The position numbers were made by a program, and so were the translations under genes. From Epiperipatus broadwayi (Eukaryota > Onychophora > Udeonychophora > Euonychophora > Peripatidae), in assembly GCA_028023455.1 (NCBI GenBank), contig JAQFVV010000064.1, positions 2,889,825-2,953,824 on the forward strand: 64,000 nucleotides of DNA, read 5' to 3'. The notes under the pieces were generated by a model. That model worked only from the letters and a program-made list of their open reading frames with translations. It made no database searches and had not been told where the DNA came from. This document shows, piece after piece, positions 33,073-47,147 of this stretch; positions within the stretch are counted from its first letter, which is position 1, and each line of letters starts with the position of its first letter.

Positions 33073-35464
33073 AAATAAATAAAACAACATAATATGACAA
33101 AATATTGAGACAATTTTTTAAGGTAATCCAAATGCAATAATAATTTAACATTCAAAAATCTAACAATTTCAATTAATCAGTAATCATCATAATAGTACTA
33201 TTTATACATTTACAATGTGTATCTGCTATATTTTAAATTAATGAATGTTTAATTACATCTGATATTAACATTGGCTGCTTCAAATTTTAATATGTTGTAC
33301 TTATTTTAATTTTTAATTGAATCTGTGATTTTAAAAAGAGAAAACAAATGGCAATAATGCAAGTCCAATCCAATTAATAAAAAAATTAAATTAAATATTA
33401 AATACAACTAACTTAATTTATATGAAATCCAAACAGAGATAATCCAACTTTTCTGTAAGATATAAATAAATAGCATATGCAACAATAAACCTTAAATAAT
33501 AAATTAATAAATTCTTTCAGTTTTGATATTTTAAACCTTCATTTGATAATCCTTCTATAAATTAAGAGTGGAAATTATATATTAGCCTAGTTTAAATTTG
33601 GAATTACTTATTTTAAAATTACAATTGTTCAAATAGAAGAAAGAGGCTGGATCCTGTTTTTAATTAATCTCTATAGTGTGAATTTTTTCAATGTTGTGGG
33701 TAAATTGAATAATGTAGAATTGCGTATTATTTTAGATTGAAAAAAAGATCTTAACTTTATATATATATTGTACCGGATGGATCCTCAGATGAACTTACAC
33801 TATAAATGTTTTGGCTGTTTACAAATTTATTTATAATCTTATTTAATTATAAATGTTACATGAACGAACCGGCACGTTAGAGCAAAATGGGAAATGTTAT
33901 TGATAGCTTTATCTATCAACAATACCCACGATCAGATTGTGGCCCACCTTGGCTGCTAGATTCAAACCCCTATTATCTAAACACTTTGTTTCAGAGTAAA
34001 CCCGGGTGCCAGCTAGTCTAAGACTAATGTATTTGGTCAGTAGGCTCATAATCCAGCACTCAAAACAATCCCAAAAACTAGCCCAGTCTAATTTTAACCA
34101 ATAATAAAATATAGTTTAATTAGTGGTGATAGAATTGATAAAAGATTGGTAAAAGAATTGGTAAAAAAAATTGACTGACAAATAAAGTTTTAGTTTAAAG
34201 ACAATTTATTTTAACTAACATTAATTATACTAAATTTAAATATCTTTATAATTTTTAATTAACATAATATTGGTATTTTTGTCATGCACATTTTAAATTA
34301 ACACAATATAATATATCTTATGAGAAAGCATAAATAATATTTGATGTTTATAAAATCATAAAGCATTCACAAACACGCACATCAATAGTTCATTTTATGC
34401 ATGCTTATAGAGTTCAAATTACTGGTCTTTGGAGGCTTTGCAAATAATGCAGTGGCTACTATATATAAATGAGAATAAGAAAATGTTTTACCTAGGATTT
34501 TTGGAACATGGATATTGCTTGTTGTTAGTGGCTTCTAATGAAGTATATCTAACCAGTTATATTTGAAGTTTCTTGAGGAGATTTGAGGCTAATCTGCTGG
34601 CATTATTCTTGGAGACAGTTGCACATTGATGGAGGATTTCTGAGCTGTTATGTAGACATTATTTCATGGGCAGGTTTCGCTGGAATAGGGCTAAAGTAAG
34701 AGCATATGTTCCAAAAAGCTGCTCAGCACTGCATTTCTGTTTCTGGATATGTAATATAAACTGCACAGTTATCTCTAGACTAGACTAGACTAAAAACTAG
34801 ACTGAAAAACTGAACGTCTGATAAAAATCTGGCTATTTATATATGCAAAATGTTTTTGTTTTAATGTCCACCGGCAATATGTGTTGTTGAAATTCCTTTA
34901 GTAGCTAATCCTTTTTAATCTTGTTGTTGGGTATTTTAATTAGCAACCATCACAAACGTGTTGTTTTTATAATTTTAGTTAGTAGCCACCACTGTGTTTT
35001 TAAATATATTTCATTTTAATATTTATTTTCATGTTTTTCAACATGATTTTCATTTAGTTCATTTCAACATTTATTTTTAACATTTAATACGCATATACTT
35101 ATTACATTTGCACACACATATATAATTTTATTCTAAAATCAGAACTAGTTTTAAGATTTTTTTTTCTTTAATTTAAATAAAGAGATTTATATTTTTTTTT
35201 AAACTTTTTAAATTATATTTCAGCTAATAATAATAAACTCTTTACTTCCTTTTTATAAAACCTTTAGTTTAACTTTTCTAACTAAGATTCCCCTCCCCTC
35301 TTTTAATTAATCAATTTTAACTTTTATTTCAAAAACTAATGATAGAACGCTTTCTGACTCTTACTTTTTTTGAAAACAACTGCATTTTGTTTAATTCAGA
35401 CACTTTAGATTTTTATAACTTATTTTTTAGATAAATTAGTATGTGTCAATTTCAATAATGGTAC
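33073..35464. other. Intergenic DNA, no gene seen
   Basis: No coding region recognised. GC-richer patches at about 33770-34080, starting TGTACCGGATGG, could be a non-coding element such as a solo LTR, but no paired end was found. A short CTAGA tandem lies at 34775-34800. Confidence 0.45.
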
Positions 35465-35990
35465 AATATATACACGCACACAAAGAAAATAAAACCCACT
35501 TTCTGATTAATTACTGTTAATACCCAAAAAATAAAGTTATTTGCTGGTATCATTTTTAAATTTAGTACTTCAATAATATTACGGCTTTTGATAAAATCTG
35601 TACCCTTATAAACACAATCCACTTTCTGATTCATTACTGTCCAAAAAAAAATGCAACATAGTCGGGTATCATTTTGAAATGTAATATTTAAAGAACTGTA
35701 CTTTTTATATATACACACTAACAAAAAGAACCCACTTTCTGATTAATTACTGTTTAAAAACAAACAACAAAAAAAAGAAAATTAGTCAGGTATCATTTGA
35801 AAATTTAGCACGAATGTAGCAATTTTGTGTTAATTGAAAAAAAAATATATAATTGCATCTTATTTTTGATTAAAAAAATCCAGTAACTTTTGATAGATAC
35901 ATACAAACAAAAATAACCCATTTTATGATTAATTACTATCCAAAAAACGTAATTATTCGGGTATCATTTTTAAATTTAATGTGAATTTCT
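35465..35990. repeat. Four diverged tandem units
   Basis: The block CCCACTTTCTGATTAATTACTG followed by GGGTATCATTTTNAAATTT recurs four times (about 35497, 35619, 35731 and 35918). Spacing of about 120, 110 and 185 bp reflects indels. An old minisatellite or segmental array without coding sense. Confidence 0.75.
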
Positions 35991-36190
35991 AAATTTTTTT
36001 TTTTTTAAATAGTAATATTATTTACTATTAGTCCCTCTAATTTCCTATTACAAAAACTAAAAAAGCCAAATATTTATATAGATAGAATCACAGGCCTGGC
36101 CCGAAATCGTAAAATGTATGTGTTTTTGATTAGCATCAATGCCGGCTGGCACGAGGGAATAGAAAACAACCAAATCTTTTTCCAGTGCAT

Positions 36191-36222
<32 letters not shown>

Positions 36223-36811
36223 CAAATTACATTAACTCAATGAAACTTTCACTTTAGCTCAATCATGTCACATACATACATCAGTCCAGAAGGCAGATCA
36301 ACCTCCTACACTATAAACATATTTGAAACATACACTTTTTCAAGTAATCCATAAAAAATGCTAATAGATTTATTTCTCAGATGTTCATAAGAAGTTTGAG
36401 CACCAGGACTGTGAATGCCAAAATTGATCCTGGACATCCCAATCTGTGCCAAACCACACAAGGTAGTAAGCCATTTAGCACATGTTAAGCACGTGATTTT
36501 TAGAAATACTTAAACTTAATTTCATATTTATATATATATATATATATTATAGTACAATCCTTATGTGAGTTTTTATATTATTTTTAAAAAAATGTTTTGT
36601 TATGTTTATTTTCAATTCCCGCATAAGTTTGTTCTATCTTAAAACTTGTGCATTTTATTTATAAAAAAATCAATAAAATAATTTTTGAATTGTTTACAGT
36701 TAAATGTAAGTGAATTAGCCAAATAAGTAATGAAATAATAAGAGAATCATGATGATAAATGTAGACATTAATAATAATTATTTTAACTATAATACATATT
36801 TATATACACAT
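35991..36811. other. AT-rich DNA, no gene seen
   Basis: A (TA)n tract at 36195-36222 and a shorter one near 36531-36546; otherwise nothing recognised. Confidence 0.5.
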
Positions 36812-39800
36812 ACATGTACTCCATACGTTCTTGTCGTTGCAGCTGTTATTACTATATGTTTATTCATATAGTATACGAACATGGATGGGCTGCTCACCAA
36901 CACGCATTAGCCAGTGTGGTGAGTTTATTGGCTTTTTACCTCTGAGTTTAAGATCAAGAAACACCATGGTCTTTCTTCTCAGTGCCTGATAAGGCAGAAT
37001 GAATGTTTGTGTAAATGATAAAAATTTTTCCCAATTATACAATTATGACAGACAAAAATAAAGCATGGCCCTTAATCCCAGGAGGCTGTAAAGTCACCAA
37101 CCAAGGCAGCGGTTGGTGGCCGAAGGCGGAGGGTGCTAAGAATATCCTGGAGGCGGACCCAGGCTGCCATTTGATGACGACTTTTTATTTAGGTACTTAC
37201 AACTGCAGATCACTTTCAAGTGAAGGAAGATTGCAAGAATTAGAAGAAGAACTCTCTTATATTAAATGGGATATTATTGGACTTTGTGAAGTTAGAAGAA
37301 AAAGTGAAGAGACAATTGATTTAAAAAGTGGACATATGCTCTATTATAAAGGCACAAATATTGGAAATACAAGTGGAGTAGGATTCATTATAAATAAAAA
37401 GTGGAAGAACAATATTGTAGAGATTGATGGTGTATCAGACAGAGTGGCAAGATTAGTTATACAACTTAATAGCAGATATCAAATGCAGATAATTCAGGTT
37501 TATGCCCCAACAAGTTCTCACAGTGATGAAGTAGTAAAAGATTTTTATATGGATGTACGAAAGGCTTTTGATCAGAGTAAACAACATTTTAAAATTGTTA
37601 TGGGAGATTTTAATGCTAGAATTGGTAAACAAATGAAAGATGAAAGTGTTGTAGGTAATTTTGGTTATGGTAATAGAAATGAGAGAGGACATAGACTTGT
37701 GGAGTTTGCAGAGAAGGAAAAACTTTATATTATGAATTCTTTTTTTTGAGAAAAATGTTAGAAGGAAATGGACATGGAAGCATCCAAATGAAGGTACAGC
37801 AGAATTGGATTATATTTTGTCTAACAGGAAATACATATTTCAAGATTGTAATGTTCTTAATAAATTTAACACAGGAAGTGATCATCGATTAGTAAGGGGT
37901 AAGATACATGTTAATGTAAAACTAGAGAGACAAAAATTATTAAGAAAAACTATATTTACAGTTGATATTCCTAATCTTCAGAAACATTCTAATGAATTTA
38001 AATTAGAACTTACAAATCGGTTTCAAGTATTAGTAGATTTTGAACATGATTCAGATTTGAATGAAATTAATATGAAAATAACTGATACACTTTTAAAAAC
38101 TGCAACAAAAATAGCTGGTAGAAAAAAGTAGCAATTGACTAATAAAATTTCTACTGAGACTAGAGAACTTATGAAGAAAAGAAGGAATATGAAGATATGC
38201 AAGAATGATGCATTAAAAAGAATTGAATATCTCGAATTTTGTAAAATGGTGCAGAAAAGAGTTGAAAATGATATAAGAAAGTATAACTGTGAACTAGCAA
38301 GAAAAGCTGTTGAAGAAAATAAAAGTCTTAAGAATGTAAAACAACATTTTGGTATTGGTAGGAAATTTATATCTGCAATAAGGAAAAAAGATGGAATTAT
38401 TACTAAAAAGAGGGATGACATTATGAAATTGGTAGAAGATTTTTATCAAGAATTATATAGTAATAAAGAACAAGTACCTCCTATATCTATTACATCTTCC
38501 AAATTGCCCAGAATTTTAAATGAAGAAGTGAGAAATGCAATTAAATGTATGAAAAAAGGAAAGGCTCCAGGTAATGATGGAATTATAATTGATATATTAA
38601 AAGAAGCAGGTGAAGAAACAGAAAAAATATTAGCAAAGTTATATACCAAATGTCTAAATGATAAAGATGTACCGGATGATTGGAAGAATGCAGTAATAAT
38701 ATTAATATTTAAAAAAGGTGATAAAGAAGATATTAGAAATTACAGACCTATCAGCCTTTTATCAGTTTTATATAAAATTTTTACCAAGATAATTACAACT
38801 CGTCTACAGAGAACCTTGGATTTTCACCAACCAAGAGAACAAGCTGGATTTAAAAGTGGTTTTAGTACAGTAGATCATATTTAAGTATTGAGAGAAGTTA
38901 TAGAAAGAACAAATGAATATGAGTTGTCATTATGTTTTGGATTTGTAGATTATGAAAAGGCATTTGATTCTATAAACATTTCTTCAGTGATTAAAGCATT
39001 GGATCATCAAGGTATAGATCCAGGATATTGTCATATTTTAAAGAATATTTATAAAAATTCAACAGCAACAATTAGATTACATAATGATACTGGGAAAGTC
39101 AACATTGAGAAAGGTGTAAGACAAGGCGACTCCATATCTCCAAAACTTTTTACAGCAGTGCTGCAAGAAGTATTTTGTGGATTAAAATGGGAAACTAAAG
39201 GAGTGAAAGTAAATGGAGATTATTTAAGTCATTTAGATTTCGCAGATGATGTAGTTGTTTTTGCAAATAATGCTTCCGAGCTGCAGGAAATGTTGCAGGA
39301 GTTATCAGATGAAAGTAGGAAAGTAGGACTAAAGATAAATGTTAAAAAGACTAAAGTAATGTTTAATCGATTTGCTCAAAATATGAAAATAAAGATTGAT
39401 TATGATGAATTAGAAGAAGTTAACAGTTACAAATACCTTGGTCAGATTATTAATACAGATGGAAACATAATAGAGGAAATTAATCATAGAATTAAACTTG
39501 GTTGGAGTGCTTTTGGTAGAAATAACTTGATATTAAAAGGAAATATGCCTATGTGTTTGAAAAGAAAGGTTTTTAACAAATGTGTTTTACCAGTTCTTAC
39601 TTATGGATCTGAGACTTAGACACTTAATAGAAGATCAATACAGAGACTTCAGACCACTCAAAGAAGTATGGAGAGATGTATGTTGGGAGTAACAAGAAGA
39701 GATCGAAAACGCAATGTATGGGTAAGAGAACAAACAGGTGTTACTGACCTCATTGAAAAAATTAAAAGATTGAAGTGGAGTTGGGCTGGACATATTGCTA

Positions 39801-40029
39801 GAAGAGATGATAATAGATGGACAATTGAAATTTTAAACTGGATTCCAAGAGATTGTAAAAGACCCAGAAGGAGAACACATGTAAGATGGATGGATGAAAT
39901 AAGAAAATGTGTAGGGGTGATGTGGAGAAGAGAAGCTAAAGATCGGAGAAGATGGATTAAACTTGGAGAGACCTTCATCCTGCAGTGGATTGATAATGGT
40001 TGATAATGATGATGATGATGACATGTACT
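36812..40029 (+). mobile_element. Full-length RTE retrotransposon with target duplication
   Basis: The element spans 36821-40020, 3.2 kb, the usual RTE length. It is flanked by the identical 9-bp duplication ACATGTACT at 36812-36820 and 40021-40029. It has a 5' leader of about 190 bp, one long open frame for endonuclease and reverse transcriptase, almost no 3' UTR, and an ATG/GAT trinucleotide tail. These are RTE-clade traits. The GC-rich block at about 37080-37180 contrasts with the flanks. Decayed relatives are at 11.9, 15.1, 27.2 and 49.3 kb; this is the source-like member. Likely inactive because of four lesions. Confidence 0.93.
37015..40003 (+). pseudogene. RTE endonuclease-reverse transcriptase, four lesions
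   Basis: About 995 codons when read through. It would nick target DNA and copy the element RNA there (target-primed reverse transcription). Endonuclease landmarks: NCRSL (near 37203), GLCEVRRK, QVYAPTS, GDFNAR (near 37603) and SDHRLV (near 37880), so the catalytic residues are present. Reverse transcriptase: [28 protein letters not shown] (near 38942), GVRQGDSISP and FADD (near 39239). A basic C-terminal tail ends FILQWIDNG. Lesions: a frameshift in a run of eight T at about 37740, and in-frame stops at 38129 (TAG), 38882 (TAA, likely Gln) and 39617 (TAG, likely Trp). Apart from these the frame is continuous, so the insertion is fairly young. Confidence 0.93.
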
Positions 40030-41649
40030 TAATAAATATATTGTAAACTGGGAGTTATTTTATTGTAATAAATTCCTAAAATTTATATAAAAAGTTGTTT
40101 AAGATATTTAAAAAAAATGTAAAGTAAATATTTATTTAAATACCAAGTGGTTCTAAATTGTCAGCCAGTGTGAATGTGTGTATAAGTCTCTAGATAAAGA
40201 CAATAAGATAATATGTCACATGAAAAGTATTCTAAAAATATCATAGTAATGCTGACGTAAGTGCAGATATTCTAAGAGAATATTTACTATCTTAAAAAAT
40301 ATTTTGTTTACTTCAAAAATAATTTTTGCAAGTATTGGATATCTTGTTTGCTTATAATTTCAAAATCATCAAATTGTTGAATTTTAAAAAAATTTCTTGC
40401 TAGCAAAATCAATAGAGTAAAGGTGAGGAGGGGGGCATTGTTCTGCCGTTCCTGAAATACTGTCACTATATCCACCAAAACCTCACAATATTTGGCAAGG
40501 ATATACGTCATCCCAGTAATAATCTCACCACATGAAGAAGTTTTTAAAAATAAAATTGATCCACCTATGCCAAGTTAGAAATCTACTGCTATTAGAAGAA
40601 ATCTTTGGAGAATAATTGTTGACATCAATGAGAATCAACCAAACATAAATATTTCCAAGAACTTCGATCTTCATTTAGCTGGATCAAGAACAGGACTATT
40701 TATTCAGAGTTTTAAAAAGTTCATTGGCTTTGAGATTTTAGAGTGAGCCCCTACACCACTGCACTAAACCACAAGGAGTTAAGTAAAAGAATAAGAATAG
40801 TTTATTAATCATAAATATAAAAATAATCGAATGATTTCTTTATGAGGAGCATAGAAAATGGCAAAAGTGAGCATGATCTGTGAGATTTTGAGCTCCAGAA
40901 TTTATCACTTTACCGATGCACCAATCAGGCAAGGTTTTACTAACTGTTCTCGATAGCAAAAAAGACATTCCGAATTCGTTTTATTTAATAAACAATTTTT
41001 TTTTTTTTTAAAAAAAAAAAGACATTGTAATTATTTATCCATTATTTCATAATTTCATAATGATTTATTTGTTTGCTGATTAAAAGTAAAAACATACATT
41101 TTTTATAAATATTAATCAAATTTACAAGAAAAATTAATGTAATAATATTTATGAAAGAAAAAATAGAAATACAGTTGAGTTGTTATTCAGATATAAATAT
41201 TAACTTCCTTTTTAGAAAATCTACATCCACGCACATACACGTTGTAAAATTTGAACCAGTTTTTTTTTTTTTTTTTAGAAAGATCTGCTAATTTTAAACA
41301 TCGAGCAAAGATTTCAATATATTACTTACAAAATTTATTTTTTTCTTTTTAAATATATATATAAATTAAAATATCTTTACCAAATACATTGAAGAAAAAG
41401 AACATATACATGGTTAAAACGACTTGTATATACTGAATAAAAAATTGACATTTTTACTCATCAATTACACGTTCCATATAAAATAATTAGTCTATGTTAG
41501 TTCTTAATTATAAGATACAGCAAAAAAGAAAAGGAGTTATGATTAATGGCGACTAATAGATTCAAGTATTTATATTTCCAATAAGGTTTTTAATTATAAA
41601 TATGCGACTTTTTTTTTCGCATTAAATAGTGAAGCTATAATTTTATACT
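40030..41649. other. AT-rich DNA, no gene seen
   Basis: Poly(T)/poly(A) inverted tract near 40998-41020. Nothing else recognised. Confidence 0.5.
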
Positions 41650-43365
41650 AATTTATAATAAGTTTGCTTAGCGCTTTCGAGATTTCATGTTCGAATCTCA
41701 TACTCATAGCTTTGTAAATAAAGATTATGATTTATGCAAATGCGTTTGAATTTTTAATTAGTCCATTGTTTAGAGAAAGCAAAACATGCATCTCTTCTAT
41801 TATTGGCATTGATGTCATTTGCTATATATAAAGCTTCCTTAACTTTTCTTTTGGCGTCATTTTTTTCTGTACAAATTATTTGGGCAGAACTAGGTTTAAA
41901 TACATGGCCTGTAGCTGCTTGGTGGTCCCAGAATACCGAAGATCCTTCATTTTTATTTTTAACCCTATTGTAGACATACCTATGTTGGTAACTTCTTGGG
42001 TTCAGGTTAGCCCGAGTTTCACCATAGTATGATGCATGGCAGCCTAATTGAGGGCATGCCATTTTATAGACCACATGAGGGGCTTGATCTTTTTCTGTTT
42101 TATCTTTAGAATTATTTATCAGTCAGTTAGTATTGGGAGGTGTTCTGAAGCTAAATTTAAAATTGTTAGACAATGTTTTTGCAATATTTGGTGTTACATT
42201 AGGTATGAAAGGAATTGTTAGGTATTTCATATTGTCTTTAGGCAATTTGTTTCTTTGTTTTCTATAAAATGTTTTTTATTCTTTGATTGATTGTATTAGG
42301 TTTAAAGCCTATGTTAGTCATTTCCTTTATAATATTTATTTTTATAAAGTGAAGATGCCTTTTTCTTGTGAAATTCTGTCTCAGTGCTTGATCTGATTGG
42401 CTGGTGATAGTCATAAGCGCTTGAGAGATTTGCACTCTCTCAGTTTAATTTCATTTCCTTTATATATCTGTCTATATTGTTTTTCCTATCCACTATGTAT
42501 TTACATAACTGGTGGTTTCTGAATAGGAAAGCATTCATACCTGCCCATTTATAGGTGTTGGGGGTGTTAGATTTTGGGCTTGTGTAACTTCGTATGTGCA
42601 GTGGTTTAATCATTTTATAATCTAAGTGTGTGTTCTCTCTTTTTATTAACAAGTCTAAGTATTTTATTTCTTGTTCCTTGTTTTCCTCTGTTCTACTAAG
42701 GGTTAATCTTGAGATGGCTTAAAATTCATTTTGTATGTTAATAGTGGTGGAGGGTTTTGCTGCAATAAAAATGTCATTGACATATCGAGAGTATATCAGA
42801 GTTGGATCTGTTGTAAAATATTTTGGAAGAATTTGGCTCTCATAATGGTTTATGACAATACCAGCAACAACTCCACTCATAAGTAGTCCCATGGGCCAAC
42901 CATCATTCATAACATACCATTTGTTTTCAAATTTAGCCACTATGTTGTTATCCAGCCACTTCAAGAATTCTATTATAACATCAATTCGTTTTTTTTTTTG
43001 GGGGATAATTTTTCTTAATTAATTCATCTTTGATGATGATAATGAATTTTTTTCTGTTAAATGAGCCATAAACTTCATTGACATTGCATACAGTCATTTT
43101 GTGTTCCAAATTTATTTTAGCATTTTTTATTCTTTCCACAAATTCAAATGATGATTTGATAGTGTGGTTTCCAAATCCCAGGGAATCTATAAGCCATAGA
43201 TTAATCATTTTTGCAGTTTGGAAATAATGGGCACTTCCAAAGTCGAGCATTAATCTAAGAGGAGAGTTTTCTTTATGCAATTTTATGTTGGCAAACATTC
43301 TAGGAGGAATGGAAGATGATGGATATTTTAGTGGAAAAACCGAGGGATTGAAATATATTCATTAA
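41650..43365 (-). mobile_element. Penelope-like element, decayed, 5' truncated
   Basis: The minus strand encodes, in four broken frames, a PLE reverse transcriptase followed by a GIY-YIG endonuclease. 43298-42981 has PPRMFANIKLHKENSPLR (fingers) and CNVNEVYGS, where a catalytic Asp is expected. 42964-42719 has GWPMGLLMSGVVAGIVINHYE and YSRYVNDIF, the YxDD box with its first Asp changed to Asn. 42652-42440 has the thumb region. 42074-41754 has VYKMACPQLGC and SYYGETRANL, the GIY-YIG core. Both catalytic substitutions and several frame breaks show it is dead. The 3' flank contains AUCUCGAAAGCGCU, a typical PLE-end string. Confidence 0.88.
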
Positions 43366-43647
43366 TAATCAGAGAAACATATATTTTAAGACCTAAATTT
43401 TATATTATTACATAGTATACAATAATGGTTAGTGTACTGCCTAAATTTATTTTTAAAATCCAATATTAGGTTGAAATGGAACTGATACTATCCTAATTTT
43501 GATTTGTAAATCATTGCTATCAATATCAATCAGTAGCTGTTTATAAAAGAAATGAAAAATATAATCTAAAGGTAAATTGGTCACAAAGTATTGTGGTATA
43601 GAATTACCAGATGTGATAAGTTATGTTTTGAAAGAATCTTTACGTTT

Positions 43648-43745
43648 TGCCAAGAGGTCATCGCAGCAGCCTTGCAAGCAAGTAATTGGTTGCAGATGGT
43701 TGTGGATTCGCCTCCCGGCCGATGCTATGACATATGAAAAAAAAA
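43648..43745 (+). mobile_element. tRNA-derived SINE copy, 5' diverged
   Basis: The 3' half is clear: GTGGATTCGCCTCCCGGCC (B box region), GATGCTATGACATATG and an A tail. The 5' half keeps AGAGGTCATCGCAGCAGCC. It lies about 280 bp beyond the PLE 5' end, in opposite orientation. Confidence 0.75.
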
Positions 43746-46700
43746 CAACTCTCTGCTCTAAACTCTGTAGAGTGATACAATTATATAGTTCATTACTTTT
43801 AAAAAAATGTTTTAAATATATAAATGTAGTCTACTATTTGTAACGGTCAGATATGTACAATCACGCAACAAAATCCAGAGTCCAAGCAAAATACACCAAA
43901 GCTGACCGGAGTGAGGTGGTTGAGACCTCTAATTCGACCAAACTTCAACTCACTTGCCAGTACTCCAAATTTAACACCTTATAAATGACATCTCTGAGGC
44001 TACACTCAGTCTTCATTTAACCGCAGGCCGGCATAGGGCAGGGAGGAACATGAGACTTAAGGTTACTACTGATGTAACCAGATGGGTGATATATAGCACT
44101 TCACACTCTATCAATCTTAACTACAGAGATATACACATATAGCACATAAAATCTTAAATAAATTGGAGTAATGGACTGTGAAATTGAATAATATTCTGTG
44201 GATTGGACAAGATACTATGGATTGGTTTGAACTAGAAGCCTGAGCAAGAAAGATATGCAACAATTTATATTTTAAAAGATTTATTAAAACAATAACAAAG
44301 AGATAAAACAAAATGTTACAATGGCAAGAATAAGGTATCCAACATTGGAAAGCATTTTATAATGGATGAGACTGTTATCAATACATCTGTCCCATTTTAA
44401 TATTTTGGTTTGCTTAAGTTTAAGCTGATAGCTTAGTAGAGATGATGAGTATAGACAGCTCTAACATGGCTATTATATATATTAATAAAGTGAGCAACTC
44501 AATAAGCTCAATATCATGCAGATTCAACTTGATAACCCAGATTCAAACTTCAGTCTAAAATTGATTAATTTAGAGAAAAAAATAGTTCAGTTTCATATAC
44601 ATTCATTTATATTTTTGTTGTTCCTTTATTATTTATATATAAGTTTTTGTTGGTGTGAAAAGAGTGTTTACCGATTGCCTCCCTCATATATTGGTTTGTT
44701 TTCTGTATGACGGGAGAGAGGTTTGCTGCCATTTATATATGAACATATAAGTTCAGGAACTCGGATTGGCTTTAGGAAAACTCTGGGTCTGCATGCTTCA
44801 GTTCTAATAGAAATAACCATAACTTGAACTAAATAATGGGAGGTTTGTTACCGTGTACCCATTTCAGAGGTGCAGCAAAATGTAAATACATATAAGTGTA
44901 CTATATAAAGACACATCCGCAATGTATATAGAGTAATAAGTATGCGCATAATTAAGCTTCTATCTGTCAAACTGACTCAACCCAGTTCTCAAACTAGCAT
45001 TATAATTATGCTAATAAAAGGGACTTGAATTATATAATAGATAATCTAGTTAAAATCCTGAATCTGCAAATACATATTCATAATAAAGGAGAGAAAGTAT
45101 ATTTGATTGGACTTAATACAAACATTAGCAAATATACTTTATCATATCTAGCCAGTATATCCCCTTCTAACTAATAAATATTAAAAGTCACAATATATCG
45201 AACTCATAATCATGATAACAAGAGCGATTAGCGATCGTTTATTATCAATATTATAATTTCGAAACATTGATTCAATATAATAAATAATGCTTTTAAAATG
45301 TTTAAAGTGGAGATTACAATTATCTCCTTTATAAATTAATTAATTAGTTTCACTGTTTCGAAAGATGAGCATATTATCACATATATCAAACATAACAAAA
45401 TAAATTTAAATAAAATATTAAAAAAAACTAAAGTTAGGCAAGACCGTAGTTTGTAGGAATTCAAGATAATAAATTTCAGACATTTAATGATTATGAAAAA
45501 TAAAATCTTTTAATTTATAAAAGATTTCAGGCAGTTTAGAAAATTAAATTAAAACTTGTTTCTTTTTTTTTTTGTTACTTTAAAGTGAGTTATAGATTTT
45601 AAGAGAGCAGTTGACCAGAAATGATTTTACAATATATATAAAGCTACACAAGTATACAGAATTTCTTTTACAATTGGGTTAAAATTAAAGAGTTTTGAGA
45701 ATTTAGATAGAACGTTCTTTTATAGTGGAAAGCTAGCTTAGAGTTTATAGATTAAATTCATAGGCTGCAGTCTTTAAAAATATTACCATTGTCTTCTTAG
45801 TGGAGGCATACATCAATAATGATAGTGGCTGGAACAAGGCATCCAACAGTAACATAATTTCAGTGGCATTTCTTTTCAGGTAGGTTTTAAGTTTCTTTAT
45901 ATCTCCCTCTCATGCAGGCTGCTAGAAAATGTGTTCATAGGGATGCTGAAGGAATTGATAGTACCATCTTGGCTCAAAGAGCTAGCAAATATTTTATTCT
46001 ACTTGGCCATCTTGAAGTCTGGACTTCACACAATTTACAGGAAAGGCAAGCTAAAAAAGAAAAACCTTAAACCTAAGAAATCTGCGATATTTATATTTCT
46101 CAGATCAAAAACCAGTTGGCTATCTATTTGAATTCAGAATTTAACCCCCCTCTAAATTTTATAGCTCATAGTCGGTTTCTTTCTGATCTTTTTTTTTTAT
46201 TGCCCAGGTTTTTTTTACTGGTTTTAATCTGAAAAAAGTGATTCATTACGATTGTAATGAGTTTGAGAACAAATGGTTAAAACTCATAAACCATTTGTAT
46301 AACACCATCAATTAAAGGTTTATTTCTAAATTTTCTATTCGATCAATTTGAGAATTTTTTAAATTGTCTTAACACAATTCTGTGAATTTCACATGTATTT
46401 ACAATTCTCCTAAATAAAGCTTATTTAGGAATATTTAAACTGTACATTCTCTAAACAAAATAGATTTTATACAAAATATTATTTATTAAACAAAATATAA
46501 ATGTTGCAATATATATATATATACACACAAACATTAATATTACAGTCATTTATATATGCATGTATGTGTGACAATACCCATATAACTGTGCGAATGCACA
46601 TATAACTGCATAAATGCATATATTACTGTGTGGATACATATACACCTGTACTAGAGAGTGATTAAACCCAGCATAGATGTGACTGTGGGGACAAATAGGT

Positions 46701-47114
46701 GAGATATGAGGGCAGGAATATACTGTTTCATACTGAAAATCATATCTTTGTTGGATTGGACATATGAAATAAATGAACAATATAAGATTTTTTTGAAGAG
46801 TGTTTTATGGTGCGCTTGCGCATGATTTTCATAGGAGAGGTAGATCCCATTTGCACTGTAAAGATTAACTTGGAGACACTCTAAAGAAGTGCATGTTGAT
46901 CACTTACATCAAGAAGATATGACAGAGAATAGAATACATTAGATAATTGCAGTTAGATATGTGTTAAAGTATTTTTTGCAGAAATTAAAAGGCCGTGTAG
47001 CAAAATATCAAATGGAATAATAAATTAAGAATGTTTTATGTGAAGACATATTTATGGCTTCCCAGATTAGTTTATATAATCATCACAGAACTTATACATA
47101 ATGCTTTGTTGTAA

Positions 47115-47147
<33 letters not shown>

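Noticed and set aside
33774-34100. LTR starting TGTACCGG, and TGTAACGG at 43849
   Set aside because: No matching second LTR, no primer-binding site, no target duplication found by eye.
41680-41710. Hammerhead at the PLE 3' end
   Set aside because: Only the AUCUCGAAAGCGCU string is present; core box 1 and helix II are absent.
45931-46131. 66-codon frame as a small gene
   Set aside because: No recognisable domain, no splice or promoter context, length expected by chance.
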